Positions 23,048 to 34,100 of a stretch of DNA of 64,000 nucleotides are shown here, in pieces (the first letter of the stretch is position 1; each line of letters opens with the position of its first letter). Both the position numbers and the translations under genes were made by a program. The DNA comes from Stictocephala bisonia (lineage: Eukaryota; Arthropoda; Insecta; Hemiptera; Membracidae): contig JAQJVL010000799.1 in the NCBI GenBank assembly GCA_035578905.1, forward strand, positions 307,146-371,145, in the 5' to 3' direction. The notes below the pieces were generated by a model, which saw nothing but the letters and a program-made list of their open reading frames with translations, was not told the origin of the DNA and made no database searches.

Positions 23048-24923
23048 CCTAATAAGTTTTACCACATACTCATGGAAAAGAATCTTCTAACATTACAGAA
23101 TGCAAATTCCCTGAGAAGCACTTTCTGAACGAGACAAAATACATGAGTACATTTATTGAACAAATAACTGACCTACTACCTTGTCAGGAATGTACATCAT
23201 TCACAAAAGATTTTACGAAGAAGACAAACAAATAAAATTACTTTATATACATAAGAAATATTTAACGATCGTTCAGTTTGACTTTTTACTTATAAATAAA
23301 CAAATAATTCTTGTAAATTACATTGACAGCAGCCTTTACACTCCAATCCCATTTCAAAATGCAATGTTGAAATATTAAATAAATAAAGAAAACAAATATA
23401 ATAGAGCCATATTGTCAAATGTCTTGAAATAAATTGCTATAAGTTTACTGTACAAAAAATAATAAAACCAATTAATACCACAATTTTTTTTTAATAACTG
23501 AAAATAATATGTGCTAAATACATTGATTGGCCAACTGAGTTTTTGGTAGATTAAGAAGTGGACGGAAAGTGTGTAAAAGGAAAAAAAAAAATAGCTGCCT
23601 ATACACACTGACAGTCAAAACTAGGTTGAGGTATACAACCAGTTCCTTGTACATCAAGAGGCAAAACACAGAGCTAACGTCTTCCCAACTGGGCTTCACA
23701 TTGTATTAATATTAGAAACAATACAAGTTATATAATTTTGAAAAAACCAAACATTAGTTTTATTAATCTCACACTCTTAGTTTTGCTTCTACTAAGTGCT
23801 TTTGCACTTTGAATCAGACTATCGTTAGTACAAGGCTCAATTAGTCGAGGCTTTATTGTAATTGTCTAGTGAGCACTTAAAAAAACTAATACAAACCATT
23901 TGTATTTATACAATTAATTTAAAGCTTATATTAATTCTTCATGGCAGATAAGTTATTTACAGTAAAACAAAAGAACACTTTAACAGCTGATTATTGTGTA
24001 CAGTTGCAATACACAGTAAAAAGATTTTAAGAAGAAAAAATGAGCAGGATATAATTTTTTAACTAGTATACACTATTGGTTAGAGTCCAACTCTTACATT
24101 TAAACAGATTTAGTTAAGTCAACAACATTAATTATTATGTTAGGCTATTTCTAATTCCAGACTTAATAGAGATTCAAAGAATGCATTCAGATAACAATGT
24201 GACGAGTTTAAAGTAAATAAAAGTCCTTACAAATATCTTAATAATTAAAAAAACTAAAACTTTGGTCCTAAACTGGATTTGATTTATTCCATAAAATGTT
24301 TGCAGTACAAAAACTAATAAAAGATAACAAAAAAAATAAAACACTACTATTCCTGAAGAAATAAAATGCAGCAAGCTTCTTATTTAATTATTAACTTAAA
24401 TTTGTGTCTAAAATTAGCAACAGAAGAAATGTGCACACTCATACAACACATATACACTCCAATTGTAACAATGCTACAAAATATATATATATATTTTTTC
24501 TTAAATACAAAATACCTTACAAACCGGCAAGCCGCATCTTAGGACCAATACAAAACTGGAAAAACAGCAATCAATTTCTATCTTATAAAAAACTATCATG
24601 GACCGTTCAGATATCACATCACAACCGGAGGCCGTCCATCTGCCGAGACTAGGAGACAAAACTTCCTGTTAAAAATCTGATTAAGTTACAAAACGCTCGT
24701 CAAAAATTTGTTTGAGCTGCTACAGAAAATACGCTAATGAGTACACAATAATAAACTATAATGTTGTATAAATTAAAATAAAAAAATATCGTTGTACGAG
24801 TCGAGCGTCTTTGTTCACAGCTTTAAACTAAAATATAAATAAATCACACAAAAATGCGCTTCAAGCAATAAAAAACTAAAAACTACTGTTGAGGCTGTTT
24901 AAAGTCCTCACTTTGGTAACGGA
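23048..24923 (-). other. 3' flank and probable 3'UTR of dock
   Basis: The dock stop codon is at 24,924-24,926, so transcription would run leftwards into this stretch. Several minus-strand AATAAA signals are present (for example near 24,280, 23,875 and 23,155), but AT-richness makes each weak, so I cannot fix the polyadenylation site. No exon was recognised. Confidence 0.4.
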
Positions 24924-25136
24924 TTAGCAGTTGTTGTTAGGCCGTGGAAGAGGCCGTACCAAGTAGAGCTTTTCGCCTTGTTTGTTGGTATATATTGGAG
25001 CCCGCTGGTAGTGGTCCACGAGTTGGTCTAGAGTATGAAACTTGCGTTGCCCAATGCAGTATAAAGCTCCTTCCACGTGTACTCGGAAGTGTTTGTTCCG
25101 ACCAGGAGCCTTTAATGACACCGAGTAATCACCCAT
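24924..25136 (-). CDS. dock: dock exon 6: C-terminal half of SH2 and stop
   Basis: The acceptor TTATTTGCAG precedes ATGGGTGATTAC (exon start 25,136, phase 0). It encodes [25 protein letters not shown] and [13 protein letters not shown], the second half of the SH2 fold including the pY+3 pocket side. It ends [14 protein letters not shown] and TAA at 24,926-24,924. Confidence 0.93.
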   Translation of the reverse strand: MGDYSVSLKAPGRNKHFRVHVEGALYCIGQRKFHTLDQLVDHYQRAPIYTNKQGEKLYLVRPLPRPNNNC

Positions 25137-28100
25137 CTGCAAATAATTTTAGATTTAGTCTTCAAGACAACAAAACTTCATGCCTACCGACTATCCATGT
25201 GAAAATATTACATTTTTTATGATTAAGAACATTTATCAACAGCTTTTATAATCAGCCTGGAAAGACATTTCATTTATTTGGAGTCATATTTGTATGGTTT
25301 AAAATTCAATAAAATCTTCAATATAAATACCAAAGAGGAACTAAGAGATTGGAGGTCAAATCTGGATATCAGAAAGCAAAATTATCTTAGCCCCTGTCAC
25401 GAAGATAATATGACACAGCCAGTAGTGCAGGAGTGTATGTTGATTGCAGCACAGGAATCTAAAGCAGTATTTTATGAGTGAATTTAGGTAAAACAAATAC
25501 CAGATTATTACGCTACATTTTATTTAATCATATCAATATACAGTACAGTGTTATGAACAATATGAGGCAAACAATAATAATATAACAATGTTATAAAACA
25601 ATAAACCCCATCGTAATTATAGTTTGTATGTGACAGCTAATAAGAGTTAATTAAAAATGTTATTTTGTGTGTGACTGAACCTAAACGTGTGTTCTAAACC
25701 ATATGTATAAGACAATCAAACATCAACAAGTAACTTGCAAACAGTGCTTTTAGTACACTGTACAGTTCATTCATTCATTCCTACGACGCCGATCGTTATT
25801 GATTATATGAGAATAATTATATTACTGGCAAAATGTACAATCTTGTAACAACAAGGCTGGAAGAATTTATTCTCATTAGGGGAATGGTTATATGTATTCC
25901 TTACTTGGCATTGTCAGTCTTTTCCCTGTTGTATTATGTAAAATAGTTTAATTGTGATCAATGAGGGATGTAAAAAACGAAAAAGGTGGTTGTAATAATA
26001 GATGAAAAACATTATGAGATTTATTTGTGTTTAGTTTACAAAATCAGTTTTACTCCTATTTCATTTCCTGAGCAAAACTGATTTTGAGAGTCTAGTTAGT
26101 CCTGGTAATTTAAAATTAGGTTTAATTGAAATAAAAAAATATAAACAAGGAATGTTTTTAATGTAACTAAAAGAACAAATGAAGATTCATTTTAAAACAC
26201 TAATTACAATAGGTAGGTAGAAATTAGCAAGTAGGCAGAAAATAACGTCAAGAAGTTTTTCAAGACTTCAAATAACTCATGCGATGTGCACCAGCTAATT
26301 AAACTTGCAGGCGCTATGCTGTTGGGATTCATGTTATATTATAACAATGTTTTGTTACATTAATTTTAGAAAAATTAAAATATTAGAAAACATACTTGCA
26401 ATTGAAAATTTGTTAAAGTACTCTATAAAAGTTTTTCATAAAAATTGAGAATCTTAGCCCCTCAAAAAAAGTAGATTTTTCCCATAAGAAATAAAATATT
26501 CAATATTTATTACAACAAGATCTTTTGCTGTTTAGTCAGATCTACATGTTTTCTGCAATTTACAGGTTTTGGTGACTTTGATACGTTTGCTTCCTACTCG
26601 AAGCTCCCTGATTGGTTCTCATCTTTTTGTTTCGAGGCAAATTTTTTGTGGGAGGGAGTCCTCTTAATTTGTTCATGCAACGGTTTTCTCTGCCTGTTTC
26701 GCTGCCGCTTTTTGCAGAATTGAGTTCGCCGCTTCATTAAATCATTCTTCCACTTCTTTTCGGAGTTCTGCAATTTTCCCACAGGGAGCTTTTGAGAAGT
26801 TGTGCTGTGCCACACAGTGTCAGTGTTTTATTGTGGGTGACGTTTACGTGTCTGGTGGCCTCTTCAGATTAATTCGATTGTTCTCTGGAAGCAACGTAAA
26901 TTTGACTTTTGTTTTAGTTTCTCATTGTTAGGCTTGTCCCCCTGCCCTTTTGGCTGTTCACACCTAGTAAATATTTCTTATTTTTTCTTATTCTTTTAAG
27001 TGCCACCCTTCTAGCGACATTTCAGTACATTTTGTCAGAAGTCAGATTTTAGTAATAAAAAAAGAAATTAAAAAAATCAAAATAACTATTGATTTTTTTT
27101 GTTTTGCAGATTCCTGAGGCAGAATCATTAAGAATCATAAATACATACAATCATAAAGAATTATAGACATAAAGGAATACAGAATCATACATAATTAAAG
27201 AAAAGAATGTAATCTGGAATATTAAGAAGATATTAAATTTGTTTCAATATTTGACACATTAAAAATTAATTTTATTTTATTCCATTATTTGAGTGAGAAA
27301 AGTTTTTAAGTTTGGTTTTTAATTTTAAATAAAGTATTTTGAGAAGAAATTAATATTTTTATTTTGTGCAAGAAATTTTGATATACAGTAAAATCTCGTT
27401 ATCCAAGCCCCGATTAACCGAGCCTCTGGGTTAATCGCGCTAGTCATCAGACGATGAAAAATAAACATGAAGCTATTAATAAAAGAAAACTATAGCGCAA
27501 CAAATCATATAATCGTTTGACAAGTAATCAGCGTCTATTGGCTGTTGGTGCTAGGTTAAGGCGCTTCAGTGCCATCACGAGACGTATTTATAATACAAAT
27601 ACTTTATTGCCATTGACCACATTACAAATGAAATAGGCATAGTCATATAACTGAATACAAATCCCAATCATTACAACACAAGTCCAATAGTACAGTTAAA
27701 AACTCCATACAAATCCATCCATACCCGTTAACTTAAAATGTAAAATATTGTACCCTACTATAGGAATCATTTCACCTAAATGCATTCACTCATGACACAT
27801 CACCACCTGACACCATAGGCTTAGTTGACTCTCTCGCATTAAATGTGGTTGTTTTAGTGTGTTGATTTTCATGATTTTACAATACAGTATTGGAAATATT
27901 GTCGTAATTTATTGTTGTTATTGTTTTATTCAAAACGTTATTGAAATGTTTTTATGAATTGTAAATGGTTGACATTTGCTTATAACGAAATAGACATCAT
28001 GAATCAATCAGCGTTTTCGTTGCCAATATGTACGACAAATGTGGTATTTTTTTGCCAATACAGTAAATTTGTTCTGTTAAAATGTTGAATGGTTGCCTGA

Positions 28101-31100
28101 ACTCTTAAGAGAATAATGCACATTGCGTTAAACGACAAGATAAATATGATAATTTTGTTCGGTAATCGGACTGAATGGTAAGCTGCACCCTTGATTATAT
28201 TAAATCAATGCCTGCACTTAACACCAAGAGGCGAATACTACCGTGGGCCGTAGATAGATGAAATAAATTCGAAAGGTTTCTTTGTCAACAAATGTAACGT
28301 TAGAGGAAATTGCCCATCCACAATGCTGCCTATGGACATTAGATTAGATTTTTACTATTAAATTCTATTAATGTAGATTTTTACCGACTGTTGTAGAGTT
28401 TTAAAATGAAATACTTATTCCCAACTTCTTGTCATCCTGCTTCTTTTAATAAAACTTTAAAGACATAAATTGATGTTTCTACTTTTTTACATGAATGTAG
28501 GGGTGTGCGAGTACTTGAGAAACTTTGAGTTTTTGATCGAGTATTTTACTACTCGAACTCAGCTCGAAGCTTCCGAAACTACTTGAAATTCGATCGAGTA
28601 GTTGTATTTCACAAAATATCAGATTTACATCTTAATTTAGTATTAAGAGTAAACAGTTGTACAAGTAATGAATAAAAAATGTGCGCTTCTTTGTGTTTTA
28701 TTTTACCCTTAATCATACGTTATCAGTTTGGTACATCTAATTATGAACTAAACAATACGCCTAAGAATAGGTAGTACACGACGACAGTCAAATGAACTAG
28801 TTGACGTAGTGAACAAGTTCATTCATTATGATTTGAACTAGTTCAATTCAAAGTGAACAACAGAGCTGGGAAGGAAGCGATCACACATGTTGGTTGTCCG
28901 AGTCTACTAGTCACTTGTAACTTAACCTAAAATAGCGTGAATAAAACAGAAGTGCGAATTAGTGTCTTTATGACTTAAGAAAGGAGACGAGAGATCCGGT
29001 TCAAGATGCTCAAAAAGACCTGTTACCGATACAAATATAATGGTCTGTACGCCGTGGAAATTATGCTCATTTTCATTCATATCAATTATACCGCTCCATC
29101 GAAAGGGTACAGAGAACGGATCACTTTAGATCCCAAGAATCGAACTTCCCCGAATAAGGGTAATCTCCCAACCTTTTCGAATATCATTAGGAGGGAGGTT
29201 ATAGACATAACTATGGTCTCAGCCTGAATGTTTCATGACATGGGGGACTGGGAAGTTTCGCAGGAACCCTCGTTGTCGGACCACAGACACATCTGCTTTA
29301 TGCTTGAGGGCTAGACAACAAAGAGGGTGTTCAGTACTTATATTTTTAAGGTTTTCTTATACCATTTAATGTGTTAGCACTTTAACATTAAGAAATAGTT
29401 TTTAAGCCAAGAGCTCATTTTAAGTTGTCTTATTTTTTAATTTGAAACATCTCAACAGAGAAAGAGAGAGGGGGATAACGCTTTTGAAGCGACATAAATC
29501 AGGCGATATGACGTAGTCAGTCGTATTGAATCTGATTGGTTGGAACGCACTGTTCTAAAAACGGTTTTGCATCGACGCGGGGTTTACGCCACCCCAGTCT
29601 AGTAACGTCCCTGTCACAGCGCACTTTCAGTGCACACTCTTCTCCAACTACATAATTTCTCTCTTTTGGAGGCCCTCTGCCTCGTTTTGTCTCTATATTT
29701 TATCTCTAAATCTCTATTAACCACTCTTAAACGTCTTTTAATATCTCTTGTAAATTCCCATTGTAATCTGTGCTTCAAGATCTTCTAGAACTTCTTGTGC
29801 GCGCTTCCGTGGCAGATGAAACATTGCGAAAGCGTTCTACCGCGATTCGTGTCAAGAAGACTCAAGATGAAATGAAGTGAGAACTGTCGTTCGTTGCGTT
29901 TCCCTCCATTGCACCAGGACATTGATGGACCTCGCTACTGCGTCACCAACGGTTGTCTCCGGACCTTCCCTCATCTCATCGGAATATTGATCAAGGTACT
30001 GTTCCATCATTTTCATGTGTGTAACTTTATTTATTTTTGCAAGCATCAATATATTTCTCGACATTTTGTCCCATTTTGTAACAACAAATTATCCACAAAC
30101 TCTCTCTATAGACATTAACTTTTTGGGCGTTTTTAATATAAAATTCCCTGGTCCTTCGAATCAATTTAGATATAAATATTTAATTTTCTCATCTCTCATT
30201 TCCCGCTCAGAGGGTGTACAGGAATCCCAGACAGACAGACTGGGCCTCCTATTCGGTGGAACTGTCTGTCAGACTGGATCTAATTCCTAAAGGCCAGATT
30301 CGATCTGGGCAGGATCTAGAGGAGAGGGCGGCACTCCTTACGGAGGCTGTAATCACCTCTTATGAGAATAACTGCCCTTTGACACAAAGGGATACTCGAA
30401 GCCGGAGATGGACCCGAGAATTAGAGGACCATCGAAGGAGAACCAGAAGGCTCCTCGGCAAGGCCAACAGGTCCGGTATTGATGCCGACTGGCTGGCCTA
30501 CCGGGAGTCCCAAAGAAACTACAGGCGAAAGGTTCGCAGATTCTCCAGGAAATCCTGGAGACTTTTGTTCCTCTATAGAGACAACCTCAGCGATGTCTAG
30601 GCTACACAAAGTGCTGGCTAAGGACCCTGGGGGAGGACTGGGACCCCTCATTAAAGAGGATGGGGAGTGGACCAGTTCAGAAGAAGAGACCTTGCAACTT
30701 TTATTTGAGACTCACTTCCCGGGATCCGTCGAGGAACCGGCGACGGGCCCCCCCACTTTGGTGGGGTGGGCTTGCACTGGGGCCTCGCACGGGGACTGGA
30801 GTGAGGCAAAGAAGGTTGTCACAGAGCAAAGGATTAGGTGGGCTGTTGAGTGCTTCGCCCCCTTCAAGAGCGCTGGGCCGGATGGCATCCTACCTGTGCA
30901 CTTGCAGAGGGGTCTGGAGCCGCTCCTACCCCACATGACTGCAATTTGTAGGGCCTCCCAGGCCTTGGGTTGTATCCCAAGGCTGTGGAGGACCGCAAAA
31001 GTAGTGTATATCCCCAAATCTGGAAGGGGCACACATTCCAGACCTAAAGATTTCAGACCGATCAGCCTCATGTCTTTTCTTTTAAAGACATTGGAGAGGC

Positions 31101-34100
31101 TGGTCGACAGGCATATGAGAGACGGGGTATTGAGAGATAACCCACTCCAAACAAACCAACACGCATACATGGCTGGGAGATCTGCGGAGTCGGCTCTTCA
31201 TAGACTCGTCACGAGGGTTGAGGGACGATTCGGCAGAAGGAGCTAGCCATGGGTGTCTTCACGGACATAGAGGGGGCGTTCAATAATGTCTCCCTACAGT
31301 CTATGATCGATGCTGTTGTTAGGATGGGCGCCAATGGCATCATTGCCAGATAGATTGAAGCCTACCTACGCAGCAGAACGGTTACGGCAACATTGAACGA
31401 AGCGTCAGTTCAGGTTGTAGTCGGCAGCGGCTGCCCCCAAGGGGGTGTCCTTTCCCCTCTCCTGTGGTCCTTGGTGGTTGATGACATACTAAGGGCGCTG
31501 AACGGGATGGGGGTATATGCTCAGGCACACGCGGATGTGTGTATACTGGGCGTTGGTAAGTTTGCCTGCACGGTGTCGGACATCGTCCAGGCTGCCTTGA
31601 GATACCTAGAAAGGTGGTGTAGGGACAAGGGGCTTTCTGTTAATCCTAACAAGACAGAACTTGAACTTTTCACTAGGAAGAAGAGGCTGGATGGCATATA
31701 CATGCCCACCATGGGAAATATGGAGCTAAGAGCTACAGGGTCGGTTAAGTTTCTGGGGTTTATCCTGGATGCTAAACTGAACTGGCTCAAGCACCTTCAG
31801 GAGAAAGCCAGGAAGTTCAGAATGGCTTTCTGGGCTTGTCGGAGGGCCATCGGGACAACGTGGGGTCTTAAACCAAAGATGGTTTACTGGCTATACACGA
31901 GTGTACTTAGGATCTCATTATGTTATGCGGTTGTTGTCTGGTGGCCGGCCATGTCACAGAATAGTGCAAGACTAACACTAGACAGATGTCAGAGAATGGC
32001 GTGCCTGGGAATTACAGGCGCAATTAGAACAACCCCATTGGCGGCAATGGAGGTCCTCACTGGGCTCTGCCCAATGGACCAGTTTGTTAAAGGGGAGGCC
32101 TGTAAAGCGGCCTTCAGAATAAGGACAACTGGTGGCTGGCTGTCTGGCCAACCAGGACTCCACGGGGGTATACTATCTGGGGACATTGGTCTGGACCCGT
32201 TGATTTCGATGGGAACAGACTTAATGGTACCTAAGTGCAGAATTGACAGGCGAGTTAGGGCCTTCCTTCCAAGCAGAGATGAGTGGATGGGGAGTACCGA
32301 GCCCACACAAGTCAAAGGAAGCGTCTGGTATACAGACGGCTCACTTATAGAAGAAGGTGCGGGTGCGGGGGTGTACGGGAGGGGAGCACGGAAAGTTCTG
32401 TCTGTACCTCTAGGGGCCCATGCAACCGTCTTCCAGGCGGAGGTGATGGCTATCATGATAGCCACACAAGAAGAAATGCGTCTAGGTGGCTTCGGAGGAG
32501 TAGTCTCAATCTGCTTGGACAGCCAGGCGGCGATAAAGGCGATCATGGCACCACGTACCAGCTCTAAGCTGGTATGGGAGTGCCAGGGAATCCTGGAGAC
32601 TCTTTGCCAGCGTAAACAGGTGAGACTCATATGGGTCCCTGGGCATGCTGGTATTGATAGGAATGAGAGAGCCGATGCACTGGCTAGGAGAGGGGCAAAG
32701 TGCCCGCTGCTGGGGCCGGAGCCGGCTCTTGGTATTCCTCTTCAAAAGGTAAAAAGAAGAATTGACAGGTGGACCTCTGAGGAACACGATGGTAGATGGA
32801 GGACCGAGTCCGGGCTCAGGCAGTCTCGTGCTCTTATCCAGGGACCGGATCGCAGGTACAGCGGAGATCTGCTGAGATGTAACCGGGCCAAGGTGAGGGC
32901 GGTTACGGGAATGCTGACCGGACACAATCTTCTTAACAAACATATGAAGATTATGGGCCTAACTGAGGACTCCACATGTAGGCTCTGTGAGGAGGATGAG
33001 GAGAGCTCCATACACATCTTTTGTCATTGTGGAGCTCTCTCATCTCTTAGGTACAGGACTCTGGGTGCCGCTTTTCTGGACCCAGAGGATATTAGAAGGG
33101 CTACACTCGGGGAGATCATGTCCTTCATAAGGGGGACTGGTCTCTTGTGACACTGTCGCCAGTCTCGGGGCGCAAAGGGCCATGGAGTCTAGGCGCAGTG
33201 GGCTTGGTGACAGGATCACAACCCGGTGTATCTAATCTAATCTAATCTAAAATAACGTGAATAAAACAGAAGTGCGAATTAGTGTCTTTATGACTTAAGA
33301 AAGGAGACGAGAGATCCGGTTCAAGATGCTCAAAAAGACCTGTTACCGATACAAACCTAATGGTCTGTACGCCGTGGAAATTATGCTTATTTTCATTCAT
33401 ATCAATTATACACTCCATCTAAAGTGATCAGAGAACGGATCACTTTAGATCCCAAGAATCGAACTTCCAATCTTTTCTAGGCGAAAGTTCATCTCGGTTG
33501 TAGTATACGTATGTGCAAAGAACCGTTTAGCTCCTTTTCGGAACTGAAATTATCGTATAATTTTTGCGAGTCGATTGAGGTCTATTTTGATTTTTAATCT
33601 GAGGAGGGAATCGTCCAATGATTTGACGTAAGAAAATACCGTATCGTATCATATAAAATATGGTAATGGCGTTCTAGCAGCGTGTGACACAACATTATTG
33701 ATTTATTTTACGTCAAATAAAAAAATATATATCCGTGGCGAACGTCTATTAATTATTATTCCGTAAACACCTTAGATCGCCAAAACTGTGCCTAATATTT
33801 GCGCATACGATATTTTTTCCTGTCAATTTGTTAAACGGTTTCTTCACTAGGTTAGACAATAACACCTAGATGGAGCGTAAAAGATGGTAAAGTATGATAA
33901 TTTTGATTTGTAAACTCACTAAACGGTTCCCTGTTCACATTGACGTCGATGTAAACTGTAAAACAATCACGAATCAACCCAAGTGAGAGAGAAACATGTT
34001 GGAAGACCTTTTCTAAACAAAGTACGACGAATTTAGAGATTCAGAAAATAATTTTTTTTGAACCAAAGCCTTATCAAACATCTCATTTTTTATTTGTAAG

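Larger units (their letters stand above)
29150..33246 (+). mobile_element. 5'-truncated RNase H-bearing non-LTR retrotransposon (R1/I group), third layer
   Basis: Plus-strand order: the last part of an apurinic-type endonuclease (29,150-29,310); a solo LTR insertion (29,328-30,209); an RT linker; reverse transcriptase; RNase H; a CCHC zinc motif (to 33,150); and a 3' tail of TCTAA repeats (33,227-33,250). The RNase H after RT and the simple-repeat tail place it near the I/R1 clades. The 5' part, with any first ORF and most of the endonuclease, is missing. It is flanked by 222 bp direct repeats. A shorter relative with the same kind of tail is at 43,005-44,610. Confidence 0.88.

Noticed and set aside
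32283..32567. 94-codon plus-strand frame inside the RNase H region
   Set aside because: Out-of-frame shadow of the 585-codon RNase H reading frame.
30712..33017. several long minus-strand frames (up to 213 codons)
   Set aside because: They are antisense shadows of the retrotransposon RT/RNase H frame, whose GC-richer coding sequence keeps other frames open.
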